Source: Streptomyces drozdowiczii | GTDB taxonomy: Bacteria; Actinomycetota; Actinomycetes; Streptomycetales; Streptomycetaceae | Length of the DNA stretch: 64,000 nt | Direction of reading: 5' to 3' | Assembly: GCF_026167665.1 (NCBI RefSeq) | Contig: NZ_CP098740.1 | Span: forward strand, 3,658,001 to 3,722,000 | In this document: positions 35,205 to 44,073 of the stretch, piece after piece | How positions within the stretch are numbered: the stretch's first letter is position 1 | Layout: every line of letters begins with the position of its first letter | Program-made: the position numbers and the translations under genes | The notes under the pieces: generated by a model | What the model was told of the DNA's origin: nothing | What the model saw: the letters and a program-made list of their open reading frames with translations, nothing else | The model's database searches: none

Positions 35205-35381
35205 ATGTACAAGAGATTGCTTCGCTCAGTGCTTGGCACTGTCGTTGCGGCTGCTGCGCTACTGCTCATGGCGCAGGTCTCTCCGTCAGACCTCGCGTGG
35301 GGCCGCGACTCTGCAGCCGTCGGTAATCTGCCGCAGGCTGATGTGGGGTGGGGTTACTCGATTCCGCAGGACAAAGCATGA
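35205..35381 (+). CDS. 58-residue peptide with N-terminal hydrophobic leader, unknown
   Basis: Not recognised. ATG 35205 with GAGGA about 10-11 bases upstream. Basic n-region MYKRLLR, a hydrophobic stretch SVLGTVVAAAALLLMAQV, then about 33 polar residues containing two Asp-x-Gly/Trp-Gly patches (DLAWGRDSAAVG, QADVGWGYSIPQDKA). It is like a signal peptide plus short exported peptide, or a single-pass membrane peptide. The stop overlaps an ATG of the next gene (ATGA). Divergent from two paralogous LuxR regulators. Candidate signalling or modified peptide; no family assignment. Confidence 0.6.
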   Translation: MYKRLLRSVLGTVVAAAALLLMAQVSPSDLAWGRDSAAVGNLPQADVGWGYSIPQDKA

Positions 35382-35697
35382 CCACCCCCCGGACGACCGG
35401 ACCTTCCGGCGTGAGATGGCGACCGCCTACCGGTCAGGGTGGCATTTCATCGATCTCGTCACGGCGCTGCCGCACCGTGGTGACTCGTTGATGGTCACTC
35501 TGTTCGGCGACCCGGTCGTCGTCGCCCGCGAGGACGACGGGGAGGTCCGCGCCTACCGGTGCCTCCGCAAGCCGCGGGGCGCGCCGCAGCCGGTGCGCTG
35601 TGCCATCCGCTACGACATGATCTTTGTGAATCTCGCACAGCGTGACCACCAGCTGTTCGAGCCCGAAACCATTGCCGCCACCCCCCACAGTGCCTGA
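35378..35697 (+). CDS. Short Rieske-fold protein lacking His ligands; start frameshifted
   Basis: The uninterrupted frame from ATG 35415 encodes 94 residues (MATAYRSGWHFIDLVTALPH...). A coupled ATG at 35378 (ATGA with the peptide stop) is in another frame, but one extra C in the C6 run at 35386-35391 would join it and give MTTPPDDRTFRREMATAYRS. The domain resembles the N-terminal Rieske fold of aromatic dioxygenases (GDSLMVTLFGDPVVVARED, then GEVRAYRCLRKPRG and PVRCAIRYDMIFVNL). The CxH and CxxH ligand pairs retain Cys only, so a normal 2Fe-2S cluster is unlikely. No catalytic domain follows. Confidence 0.6.
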
Positions 35698-35738
35698 GCG
35701 ATCCCCCGTCGTTCCACGTCGCTCAGTCACTTCCCCCA

Positions 35739-35781
35739 CACAACGGCGCCACCGTGACCTGAACACGGTGGCGCCGTTGTG
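35739..35781. terminator. Bidirectional hairpin
   Basis: 18-bp perfect stem (35739-35756 with 35764-35781), 7-base loop, between the convergent Rieske-like and PPOX-class genes. Confidence 0.85.
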
Positions 35782-35802
35782 CTGTGCCCGGGGGCACCAC
35801 GC

Positions 35803-36207
35803 TCAGCCCCGGCCGAGCGCCCGGTCGAGGGTGATCTCGATGACGACCCGGTCCGGGTTGGGCGACGGCACCCGGTCGTAGCGCTCCGTGTGGCGGCGTA
35901 CGGCCTCCGCGACCCGCTCCGGGTCCGCGCTGATCCGGGCCACGCCCTCCAGGGTCGCCCAGCGGCGGCGGTGCACCTGGCACGCCGCGACCCGGGCGCC
36001 GTCCGGGCCCGCGGCCAGGATGTTGGCCACCTTGCGGCTGTTCTTGTTGGTGATGACCCGGGCGAGGCCCGCCTCGGGGTCGTACGTCACGCACACCGGG
36101 ACGACGTGCGGCGTGCCGTCCGGGCGGGGTGTCGTGAGCGTGCACACATGGCTCTCGCGCCAGAACGCGAGGTACTCGGGGCTCGGCTGGTGTACGTCGA
36201 CTGCCAT
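35803..36207 (-). CDS. Pyridoxamine-5'-phosphate-oxidase-fold (PPOX, F420/FMN) protein
   Basis: 134 residues, split-barrel flavin fold. Motifs: FWRESHVCTLTTPRPDGTPH, VPVCVTYDPEAGLARVITNK and WATLEGVARISADPERVAEA. This subfamily often binds F420 or FMN and reduces small molecules; it is not a true PdxH. ATG 36207 gives the best start (MAVDVHQPSPEYLAF). Divergent from clpB. Confidence 0.85.
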   Translation of the reverse strand: MAVDVHQPSPEYLAFWRESHVCTLTTPRPDGTPHVVPVCVTYDPEAGLARVITNKNSRKVANILAAGPDGARVAACQVHRRRWATLEGVARISADPERVAEAVRRHTERYDRVPSPNPDRVVIEITLDRALGRG

Positions 36208-36298
36208 GCGCCCCAGCGTATGCGGGCGGGAACGGCCTGCGGTGGCGGGTGCCCGCGACGGCCGGTTCACTCGGAAGAGGGGCAGGGGCGCGTTTCGC

Positions 36299-36319
36299 CT
36301 TGAGTGGGATGCGCTCAAC
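36299..36319. promoter_or_regulatory. HspR operator (HAIR-like) upstream of clpB, copy 1
   Basis: CTTGAGT-N7-GCTCAAC: perfect left half, right half with two end mismatches to the HAIR consensus. Confidence 0.75.
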
Positions 36320-36335
36320 TTTGGCCGCGGCCAGC

Positions 36336-36356
36336 CTTGAGTGGAATAGACTCAAC
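36336..36356. promoter_or_regulatory. HspR operator (HAIR) upstream of clpB, copy 2
   Basis: CTTGAGT-N7-ACTCAAC, one mismatch, 37 bases centre to centre from copy 1. The flanks CTTTG after each copy are also repeated, so the element looks duplicated as a unit. Confidence 0.82.
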
Positions 36357-36421
36357 TTTGTACACGTTGACCGTGTCAGTAGTGGGAACGGACTCGTCAT
36401 CGCAAGGAGGAGACAGCGCAC

Positions 36422-39016
36422 GTGGACGCCGAGCTGACCAACAGGAGCAGGGACGCCATCAACGCGGCCACCAGCAGGGCCGTGAAGGACGGGCACCCCG
36501 ATCTGACCCCGGGGCATCTGCTGCTGGCGCTGCTCTCGGGCGAGGACAACGAGAATCTGGTCGATCTGCTGGCCGCCGTCGAGGCCGACCAGATCGCCGT
36601 ACGCACCGGGACGGAACGGCTCCTGGCCGCGCAGCCCAGCGTGACCGGGTCGACCGTCGCACCGCCCCAGCCCAACCGCGAACTGCTCGCCGTCATCGCG
36701 GACGCCGCGCAGCGCGCCAAGGAGCTGGGCGACGACTACGTCTCCACCGAGCACCTGCTGATCGGGATCGCCGCGAAGGGCGGCCGTGCCGGTGAGATCC
36801 TCGACGGGCAGGGGGCCAGTGCGAAGAAGCTGCTGGACGCGTTCGAGAAGAGCAGGGGAGGGCGCCGGGTGACCACTCCCGACCCGGAGGGCCAGTACAA
36901 GGCCCTGGAGAAATTCGGCACGGACTTCACCGCCGCCGCGCGCGAGGGCAAGCTCGACCCGGTCATCGGCCGGGACCAGGAGATCCGCCGCGTCGTCCAG
37001 GTGCTCTCGCGGCGCACCAAGAACAACCCGGTGCTCATCGGTGAGCCGGGCGTCGGCAAGACCGCCGTGGTCGAAGGGCTCGCCCAGCGCATCGTGAAGG
37101 GCGACGTTCCCGAATCCCTCAAGGACAAACGGCTCGTCTCGCTCGACCTGGGCGCCATGGTCGCGGGCGCGAAGTACCGCGGCGAGTTCGAGGAGCGCCT
37201 GAAGACCGTCCTCTCCGAGATCAAGGAGAGCGACGGCCAGATCATCACGTTCATCGACGAGCTGCACACCGTCGTGGGCGCGGGCGCCGGCGGCGACTCC
37301 GCGATGGACGCGGGCAACATGCTCAAGCCGATGCTGGCCCGCGGCGAGCTGCGGATGGTCGGCGCGACCACGCTGGACGAGTACCGCGAGCGGATCGAGA
37401 AGGACCCCGCCCTGGAGCGCCGCTTCCAGCAGGTGCTGGTCGCCGAGCCGTCCGTCGAGGACACCATCGCGATCCTCCGCGGCCTCAAGGGGAGGTACGA
37501 GGCCCACCACAAGGTCCAGATCGCGGACGCGTCCCTGGTCGCCGCCGCGACCCTGTCCGACCGGTACATCACCTCCCGCTTCCTGCCCGACAAGGCCATC
37601 GACCTCGTGGACGAGGCGGCCTCCCGGCTGCGCATGGAGATCGATTCCTCGCCCGTCGAGATCGACGAGCTCCAGCGCTCCGTCGACCGGCTGCACATGG
37701 AGGAGCTGGCCCTCCGGAACGAGACCGACGCCGCCTCCAAGCAGCGTCTGGAGAAGCTGCGCCGCGACCTCGCCGACAAGGAGGAGGAGCTGCGCGGCCT
37801 CAACGCCCGCTGGGAGAAGGAGAAGCAGGGCCTCAACCGGGTCGGTGAGCTGAAGGAACGCCTGGACGACCTGCGCGGCCAGGCCGAACGCGCCCAGCGC
37901 GACGGCGACTTCGACACCGCGTCGAAGCTGCTGTACGGGGAGATCCCCGGCCTGGAACGCGAGCTGGCCGAGGCCGACGAGGCCGAGCAGGAGGCCGCCC
38001 GCGAGCCCAAGGAGACCCTGGTCAAGGAAGAGGTCGGGCCGGACGACATCGCGGATGTCGTGGGCGCCTGGACCGGCATCCCGGCCGGCCGCCTCCTGGA
38101 GGGCGAGACGCAGAAGCTGCTGCGCATGGAGTCGGAGCTGGGCAAGCGGCTGATCGGCCAGACCGAGGCCGTGCAGGCCGTCTCGGACGCGGTACGCCGC
38201 ACCCGCGCCGGCATCGCCGACCCCGACCGCCCCACCGGCTCGTTCCTGTTCCTCGGCCCGACCGGTGTCGGCAAGACCGAGCTGGCGAAGGCCCTCGCGG
38301 ACTTCCTCTTCGACGACGAGCGGGCCATGGTCCGCATCGACATGAGCGAGTACAGCGAGAAGCACAGCGTCGCCCGGCTGGTCGGCGCCCCGCCCGGTTA
38401 CGTCGGTTACGAGGAGGGCGGCCAGCTCACGGAGGCGGTCCGCCGCCGCCCGTACACCGTCGTCCTGCTGGACGAGGTCGAGAAGGCCCACCCCGAGGTC
38501 TTCGACATCCTGCTCCAGGTCCTGGACGACGGCCGGCTCACCGACGGGCAGGGCCGGACGGTGGACTTCCGGAACACCATCCTGATCCTGACGTCCAACC
38601 TCGGCAGCCAGTTCCTGACCGATCCGCTGACGAAACCGGAAGAGAAGAAGAGCCAGGTCCTGGAGGTCGTCCGGGCCTCCTTCAAGCCGGAGTTCCTGAA
38701 CCGCCTTGACGACCTGGTGGTCTTCTCCGCGCTGTCCGGCGACGAGCTGGCGCACATCGCGGGCCTCCAGATCGACCGGCTCGCCAAGCGCCTGGCCGAC
38801 CGGCGGCTCACCCTGGACGTCACCCCGGAGGCCCTGGCCTGGCTGGCCGAGGAGGGCAACGACCCGGCGTACGGCGCCCGGCCGCTGCGCCGCCTCATCC
38901 AGACGGCGATCGGCGACCGCCTCGCGAAGGAGATCCTGGCGGGCGAGATCAGGGACGGCGACACGGTCCGCGTGGACCGCTTCGAGGACGGCCTGATCGT
39001 GGGCGCGGCGAGCTGA
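36422..39016 (+). CDS. clpB: Disaggregase ClpB
   Basis: 864-residue Hsp100. N domain (GTG start, [20 protein letters not shown]), first AAA+ module with Walker A GEPGVGKT at about 207, a coiled-coil middle domain (about 400-520) typical of ClpB rather than ClpC, and a second AAA+ module with Walker A GPTGVGKT at about 612. There is no ClpP-binding loop, as expected. AAGGAGGAG upstream. Controlled by HspR through two HAIR sites. It works with DnaK/DnaJ/GrpE to dissolve aggregates. Confidence 0.97.
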   Translation: MDAELTNRSRDAINAATSRAVKDGHPDLTPGHLLLALLSGEDNENLVDLLAAVEADQIAVRTGTERLLAAQPSVTGSTVAPPQPNRELLAVIADAAQRAKELGDDYVSTEHLLIGIAAKGGRAGEILDGQGASAKKLLDAFEKSRGGRRVTTPDPEGQYKALEKFGTDFTAAAREGKLDPVIGRDQEIRRVVQVLSRRTKNNPVLIGEPGVGKTAVVEGLAQRIVKGDVPESLKDKRLVSLDLGAMVAGAKYRGEFEERLKTVLSEIKESDGQIITFIDELHTVVGAGAGGDSAMDAGNMLKPMLARGELRMVGATTLDEYRERIEKDPALERRFQQVLVAEPSVEDTIAILRGLKGRYEAHHKVQIADASLVAAATLSDRYITSRFLPDKAIDLVDEAASRLRMEIDSSPVEIDELQRSVDRLHMEELALRNETDAASKQRLEKLRRDLADKEEELRGLNARWEKEKQGLNRVGELKERLDDLRGQAERAQRDGDFDTASKLLYGEIPGLERELAEADEAEQEAAREPKETLVKEEVGPDDIADVVGAWTGIPAGRLLEGETQKLLRMESELGKRLIGQTEAVQAVSDAVRRTRAGIADPDRPTGSFLFLGPTGVGKTELAKALADFLFDDERAMVRIDMSEYSEKHSVARLVGAPPGYVGYEEGGQLTEAVRRRPYTVVLLDEVEKAHPEVFDILLQVLDDGRLTDGQGRTVDFRNTILILTSNLGSQFLTDPLTKPEEKKSQVLEVVRASFKPEFLNRLDDLVVFSALSGDELAHIAGLQIDRLAKRLADRRLTLDVTPEALAWLAEEGNDPAYGARPLRRLIQTAIGDRLAKEILAGEIRDGDTVRVDRFEDGLIVGAAS

Positions 39017-39187
39017 GACCAGCAGCCGCCGCGTCATAAGCGGAATCCGTACGGCGTAGTCGGAACGCCCCGGCCCCGGTCCCCGCCGGCTGAATATCAG
39101 CTTGTGGCGGATCGGGGCCTTCCGGGCTTGCCATGCCCCGCCCGCGATAAGAGAGGATGGCAGTCAACCGCACGAAGGGAAATAACG

Positions 39188-39751
39188 GTGAGCATCGATC
39201 CGTCCTCGATTCCTAACTTCGGGGCTCAGCCCGAACCGCAGGCGGCAGGACCGGAGGGCCCCGTCGTCCCTGACCAGGACCTCGTCAAGCAGCTGCTGGA
39301 CCAGATGGAGCTGAAGTACGTCGTCGACGACGAGGGCGACCTCGCCGCGCCGTGGGAGGAATTCCGCACGTACTTCATGTTCCGCGGCGAGGGCGAGCAG
39401 CAGGTCTTCTCGGTCCGTACGTTCTACGACCGCCCGCACGCCACGGACCAGCGTCCGGTCCTCCTCGACGCGATCGACGACTGGAACCGCCGCACCCTGT
39501 GGCCCAAGGTCTACACGCACACCCACGAGCCCGAGGAGGGCTCCGAGGAGGCCGGCCCGTCGGTCCGCCTGATCGGTGAGGCGCAGATGCTCATCGGCAC
39601 CGGCGTCTCCCTGGAGCACTTCGTCTCCTCGACGGTCAGCTGGGTGCGCGCCTCGATCGAGTTCGACAAGTGGCTGCTGGAGCGCCTGGGCCTGGCCCCG
39701 GCCGAGCAGAAGTCCGAGGACGGCACGGAGCAGTCCGCTCCGGACGCCTGA
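39188..39751 (+). CDS. YbjN-domain protein
   Basis: 187 residues. The YbjN fold resembles type III secretion chaperones: LLDQMELKYVVDDEGDLAAP, FMFRGEGEQQVFSVRTFYDR, then the helix with DDWNRRTLWPKVY and the C-terminal GVSLEHFVSSTVSWVRASIE. Likely a protein-binding adaptor; role unknown. GTG 39188 with GAAGGG 8 bases upstream. Confidence 0.85.
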   Translation: MSIDPSSIPNFGAQPEPQAAGPEGPVVPDQDLVKQLLDQMELKYVVDDEGDLAAPWEEFRTYFMFRGEGEQQVFSVRTFYDRPHATDQRPVLLDAIDDWNRRTLWPKVYTHTHEPEEGSEEAGPSVRLIGEAQMLIGTGVSLEHFVSSTVSWVRASIEFDKWLLERLGLAPAEQKSEDGTEQSAPDA

Positions 39752-39764
39752 GCCGCAGGCGTTT

Positions 39765-39805
39765 CGACGAGGCCCGGTGCGGGAATCCCGCACCGGGCCT
39801 CGTCG
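39765..39805. terminator. Bidirectional hairpin
   Basis: Perfect 19-bp stem (39765-39783 with 39787-39805), AAT loop, between convergent YbjN and aminotransferase genes. Confidence 0.88.
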
Positions 39806-39809
39806 TGCG

Positions 39810-40997
39810 TCACAGCTGCTTGAGCCGGGTGACGGCCTCTTCGAGCACGTCCGTCCTCTTGCAGAACGTGAAGCGGACGAAGGGTGCGCCCTGGTCGCGG
39901 TGGTCGTAGAAGACGGCGTTGGGGACGGCCACCACCCCGCAGCGTTCCGGCAGTGCCCGGCAGAACGCGATGCCGTCGCCGGTCGCGTCGAGCGGGCGGA
40001 TGTCGGTGGTGACGAAGTACGTGCCGGCCGGCCGGTACACGGCGAAACCGGCCTCGGCGAGGCCCGTGCAGAGCAGGTCCCGCTTGGCGCGCAGGTCCGC
40101 GCGCAGCTCCTCGTAGAAGCTGTCGGGCAGCCGCAGCGCCTCGGCGACGGCGTACTGGAGGGGGCCGCCGGAGACGTACGTCAGGTACTGCTTCGCCGAG
40201 CGCACCGCCGTCACCAGCTCCGCGCTTCCGGTGACCCAGCCGATCTTCCAGCCGGTGTACGAGAATGTCTTGCCGGCGGAAGAAATGGTGACCGTGCGGT
40301 CGCGCATGCCGGGGAAGCCGGCCAGTGGCAGGTGTTCGCCCTCGAAGACCAGGTGCTCGTACACCTCGTCGGTGACGACGAGCAGGTCGTGCTCGCGGGC
40401 CAGCTCCGCGATCGCGTGCAGTTCCTCGCGGCTGAGGACGGTGCCGGTGGGGTTGTGCGGGGTGTTGATCAGCAGCAGCCGGGTACGCCGGGTGACCGCC
40501 GCGCGCAGTTCGTCGAGATCCAGCCGATAGGTGCCTGCGGAGGTGTCGGGGCGCAGGGTGACGGGAACGCGTGTCGCGCCCGCCATCGCGATGCAGGCGG
40601 CGTACGAGTCGTAGTACGGCTCCAGCGCGATGACCTCGTCGCCGGGCTCCAGGAGCGCCAGGAGCGAGGCGGCGATGGCCTCGGTGGCGCCCGCGGTGAC
40701 CAGTACCTCCGTGTCGGGGTCGTACGCCAGGCCGTAGCGCCGCTGCTGGTGGCCGGTGATCGCGGTGCGCAGCTCGGGGACGCCGGGGCCGGGCGGGTAC
40801 TGGTTTCCGTGTCCGGCGCGCAGGGCACGCACCGCGGCCTCGCGGACCTCCTCGGGGCCGTCGGTGTCCGGGAAGCCCTGGCCGAGGTTGATGGCTCCGG
40901 TGCGGACGGCCAGCGCGGACATCTCCGCGAAGATCGTCGTGCCGAACTCGGCGAGGCGGCGGTTGAGCAGCGGTCGTCCGTGTGTCATGGCCGCCAT
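39810..40997 (-). CDS. PLP-dependent class I/II aminotransferase
   Basis: 395 residues, fold type I aminotransferase. GQGFPDTDGPEEV at 39-51, NTPHNPTG at 178-185, D210 in VVTDEVYEHL and PLP Lys243 in SSAGKTFSYTGWKIGW, with the C-terminal substrate Arg in FVRFTFCK. It is closest in pattern to the kynurenine/methionine/N-succinyl-DAP (DapC) group; substrate not fixed. ATG 40988 has AGGA at about 8 bases, so the protein may begin three codons later than 40997. Confidence 0.88.
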   Translation of the reverse strand: MAAMTHGRPLLNRRLAEFGTTIFAEMSALAVRTGAINLGQGFPDTDGPEEVREAAVRALRAGHGNQYPPGPGVPELRTAITGHQQRRYGLAYDPDTEVLVTAGATEAIAASLLALLEPGDEVIALEPYYDSYAACIAMAGATRVPVTLRPDTSAGTYRLDLDELRAAVTRRTRLLLINTPHNPTGTVLSREELHAIAELAREHDLLVVTDEVYEHLVFEGEHLPLAGFPGMRDRTVTISSAGKTFSYTGWKIGWVTGSAELVTAVRSAKQYLTYVSGGPLQYAVAEALRLPDSFYEELRADLRAKRDLLCTGLAEAGFAVYRPAGTYFVTTDIRPLDATGDGIAFCRALPERCGVVAVPNAVFYDHRDQGAPFVRFTFCKRTDVLEEAVTRLKQL

Positions 40998-41121
40998 CCT
41001 GCGCGCAAGCTCTGGACTTGCTCAAGTCTGCTTTGGCCGTACGGCGGCTGGGGCATCTCCCCTGCACGCCGGAAGGGCGCGGAGCGGGGGCCTCGCTTCG
41101 GGGACGGAAGGGAGTGAGGTC

Positions 41122-41424
41122 ATGGGCGGTGCAGTGGTCGGGGTGGTGCTGATCGTGCTGGTGTTCGCGCTCGTCGCGGTGCTGTCGAAGGGCGGCGGAC
41201 GGGGGCGTGCGCCGGCGCGCGGCAGGCGGCGGGGTGCGGCGCGCGGCTCGGCCGCCGGGGGCAGCTGGTGGGCCGGGGACGGCGGCGGCTCGTCCTGCGG
41301 GAGCGGGGGGCACTCGGGCGGCCACTCGGGCGGCCACTCGGGCGGCCACTCCTGCGGCGGGGGTTCTTCGTGCGGAGGGGGTTCCTCCTGCGGCGGCGGA
41401 GGCGGATGCGGCGGAGGCAGCTGA
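41122..41424 (+). CDS. Single-pass membrane protein with Gly/His/Cys repeat tail
   Basis: 100 residues. One membrane helix (VVGVVLIVLVFALVAVL), a basic stretch, then a Gly-rich tail with four GGHS-like units followed by CGGGSS units, ending in GGCGGGS. About five His and six Cys in regular spacing look suited to metal binding. The DNA shows an in-frame tandem repeat of 12 bases (CACTCGGGCGGC) at about 41310-41350. ATG 41122 with GGAG upstream. Function unknown. Confidence 0.75.
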   Translation: MGGAVVGVVLIVLVFALVAVLSKGGGRGRAPARGRRRGAARGSAAGGSWWAGDGGGSSCGSGGHSGGHSGGHSGGHSCGGGSSCGGGSSCGGGGGCGGGS

Positions 41425-41471
41425 CACGGGGCAGTTGGTCCGCGAGGGCGTGTCCCGCACACGCCCCGGAG

Positions 41472-41518
41472 CCCGGCGGGACGCACGGCGCACGCGCCAA
41501 GTCCCGCCGGGTTCCTTT
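41472..41518 (+). terminator. Terminator with T tract
   Basis: CCCGGCGGGA (41472-41481) pairs with TCCCGCCGGG (41502-41511), followed by TTCCTTTTT. The rest of the 41425-41761 gap shows no gene. Confidence 0.82.
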
Positions 41519-41761
41519 TTGTTGGGGCCTCCCACGGGTCTGCGGTGAACAGGTGAGCGGAAGGCCCCCCGAGGGGGATGGAAACCCCGGCAAGTTGGGC
41601 AAAAACGCTGTGAGTGCGGCGTAGTTCGTGATTCCCTCATGGGAGAGAACATCCAGCCCTCGGACCCCAGTTGGACCTGATCGGGCGCTTCCCACCTCCC
41701 ACGCGTACGACGCGGGGGCGTCCCCTGTCCATGTGTCCACGCGTGTTTGCGGAGCCGACCC

Positions 41762-42283
41762 ATGCTCACGACCCTTCATACGGCCTATTCCGATACCCGT
41801 GCCGCCGATCTGGCCTGGGCGCTGGGGCGCGAGCCGCTCCCCGCGCTGGCCGTCCTCGACCTCGAACTCGCCGGCGCCACCCTGCAACTGCGGCTGCTCG
41901 GCGCCTCCCACCAGGTGCTCCTCGAGGAGGAGCAGGGCAGCTGTTCCGAGACCGTCGCCTGCATGCCCGGCAGCAGCACCCCGCTGCCGCTGGGCGTCGC
42001 CAAGCGGATCGGCGACTGGGAGTACGAGTTCGCGGCCCGCGTCGAGACGCTGAACGCGGGTTCGTTCGCCGGGCGCGCACAGGAGTTGCTGGCGCTCGTC
42101 GCCGACCACCCCCACGGCCTGGCCGGAACGTTTCCGGGCAGCCCGGACGCCTTCACGGCCATGCTCGCCCAGCGGACGGAGGGCCAGGTGCGGTGGCGCA
42201 CCTGGCACGCGTACCCGCAGGAGGGCCAGCTCGTCGTGACGCGGACCCGGGTGGGCGTACGGACGCCCGCGGTGGCGGTGTGA
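41762..42283 (+). CDS. DUF2617-family protein
   Basis: 173 residues, soluble. ATG 41762 (LTTLHTAYSDTRAADLAWAL). The family signature is followed by LELAGATLQLRLLGASHQVL and a C-terminal WRTWHAYPQEGQLVVTRTR. Uncharacterised actinobacterial family. It lies ahead of the spermidine-synthase-like gene with 84 bases between, a neighbourhood I recall as conserved in Streptomyces. Confidence 0.85.
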   Translation: MLTTLHTAYSDTRAADLAWALGREPLPALAVLDLELAGATLQLRLLGASHQVLLEEEQGSCSETVACMPGSSTPLPLGVAKRIGDWEYEFAARVETLNAGSFAGRAQELLALVADHPHGLAGTFPGSPDAFTAMLAQRTEGQVRWRTWHAYPQEGQLVVTRTRVGVRTPAVAV

Positions 42284-42367
42284 CGCACAACCGCTGCGCC
42301 TCGGGTGCGCCAGTTACACCCTTGTGGGTGACAAGCGGCAAGCGATCAGTGACGTAGCGTTCGCGGC

Positions 42368-43966
42368 ATGATCGACCAGCAGGTGTCGCTGCGAGGGGGC
42401 GCGGCGCGGCTTCCCGTCCGGCCGAGGACAGGTCGGTACCTCGTGCTGGCCGCCGTCTTCGTCTGTGCCGCCTGCGGACTGGTGTACGAACTCGAACTGG
42501 TGGCGCTCGCCTCCTATCTGATCGGTGACTCGGTCACCCAGGCGTCCGTCGTGCTCTCCGTGATGGTGTTCGCGATGGGGATCGGCTCGCTGCTCGCGAA
42601 ACGTTTACGCAACCGGGCGGCGGTGGGGTTCGGGCTGATCGAGGCGGCGCTCGCCCTGGTGGGCGGCTTCTCGGCGCTGGTGCTCTACGCGTCGTTCGCC
42701 TGGTTCGGAGAGTCGCGGTACGCGCTGGTCGGTTTCTCGCTGACGATCGGCATCCTGATCGGCGCGGAGATCCCCCTGCTGATGACGCTGATCCAGCGGG
42801 TGGACCGGCAGGACGCGGGCGGGGCCGTCGCCGATCTGTTCGCGGCGGACTACGTGGGCGCGCTCGTCGGCGGCCTGGCCTTCCCGTTCCTACTGCTGCC
42901 GATGCTGGGCCAGCTCACCGGCGCGCTGCTGACCGGCGCGGTGAACGCGGCGGCGGGCGGGGCGCTGGTGCTGTGGGTGTTCCGGCGGGACCTGACCCCG
43001 AGAACCCGGTGGCTGCTGATCGCCGCCAACGTCACGGTGATCGCGGTGCTGGCCACGGCCGCGCTGTTGGCCGACGACTTCGAGCGCGCGGCGCGCCGCG
43101 CGGTGTACGGGGACCAGGTGCGGGTCGCCGTGCAGACCGATGTGCAGGAGGTCGTGCTGACCGGGGCAGGCCGCAGCTCCCTGGACCTCTATCTGGACGG
43201 GCGGCTGCGGGTCAGCTCCCGCGACGAGTACCGGTACCACGAGGCGCTGGTGCACCCGGCGATGAACGGGACGCACGCCCGGGTGCTGATCCTGGGCGGC
43301 GGGGACGGGCTGGCAGCGCGGGAGGTGCTGCGCTACCCGGACGTGCGGAGCGTGACCCTGGTCGAGCTGGACCCGGCCGTCACCCGACTGGCCCGTACGG
43401 ACCGCGCGCTCTCCGCGCTGAACGCGCACGCACTGGACGACCCCCGCGTGACGACGGTGACCGGGGACGCGTTCACCTGGCTGCGGACCGCCCGCGGCCG
43501 CTACGACGTGGTGATCTCCGACCTTCCCGACCCCGGGATCTCCGCCAGCACGAAGCTCTACTCGGCGGAGTTCTACGGCCTGGTCGCCGAGGCCCTGGCA
43601 CCCGGCGGACGGCTCGTGGTGCACGCGGGACCGCCCGTCGTACGGCCGCGCACCTACTGGACGGTCGAGGCGTCCATGCGGGCCGCCGGGCTGCGTCCGC
43701 GCCCCTATCGGATCAGCGGCCGCCGGACGGGCTTCGCTCCCGGCCCCGACCGGGCCGGGAGCGGTTCGGACGGGGACCGCGGCTGGGGGTTCCTGCTGGC
43801 CGGGAGGGCGGCGACGCCTCCGCTCGGCCTGGCCCCGGACGCGCCCGCGCTGCGCTCCCTGAGCGGGCCGGGGCTGCTGGATGCGGGGCGCGGGGCGGAG
43901 GCCGGGCGGCTGTCCGGCCTCGCGCCGTCGACGCTGGTGCACCCGCGCTACTGGGAGGAGCGGTGA
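42368..43966 (+). CDS. Membrane-fused spermidine-synthase-like aminopropyltransferase
   Basis: 532 residues. The N-terminal 230 form about seven membrane helices ([20 protein letters not shown], then [20 protein letters not shown]); the C-terminal part is a polyamine-synthase Rossmann domain: [46 protein letters not shown] and the [20 protein letters not shown] active-site loop. Such fusions are common in bacteria; whether the product is spermidine is unproven. GC-rich tail after about 460 is low complexity. Confidence 0.87.
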   Translation: MIDQQVSLRGGAARLPVRPRTGRYLVLAAVFVCAACGLVYELELVALASYLIGDSVTQASVVLSVMVFAMGIGSLLAKRLRNRAAVGFGLIEAALALVGGFSALVLYASFAWFGESRYALVGFSLTIGILIGAEIPLLMTLIQRVDRQDAGGAVADLFAADYVGALVGGLAFPFLLLPMLGQLTGALLTGAVNAAAGGALVLWVFRRDLTPRTRWLLIAANVTVIAVLATAALLADDFERAARRAVYGDQVRVAVQTDVQEVVLTGAGRSSLDLYLDGRLRVSSRDEYRYHEALVHPAMNGTHARVLILGGGDGLAAREVLRYPDVRSVTLVELDPAVTRLARTDRALSALNAHALDDPRVTTVTGDAFTWLRTARGRYDVVISDLPDPGISASTKLYSAEFYGLVAEALAPGGRLVVHAGPPVVRPRTYWTVEASMRAAGLRPRPYRISGRRTGFAPGPDRAGSGSDGDRGWGFLLAGRAATPPLGLAPDAPALRSLSGPGLLDAGRGAEAGRLSGLAPSTLVHPRYWEER

Positions 43967-44073
43967 GGTGCGGCGAGCGGGCGCTCACGGGCGATGGCGG
44001 TGACGGGGTGCGGGAGCGGTCGCGGGCGCGGAAGCGCTGACGGGACGGCCGGGGCTGAGTAGGCTCGTTCACC

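Noticed and set aside
35723..39037. Very long open frame opposite clpB
   Set aside because: Gly/Arg/Leu-rich shadow of the clpB codon pattern; clpB on the other strand has unmistakable AAA+ motifs.
41310..41420. Possible CRISPR-like repeat array
   Set aside because: The 12-bp tandem units are contiguous, in frame and encode GGHS/CGGGSS; there are no spacers.
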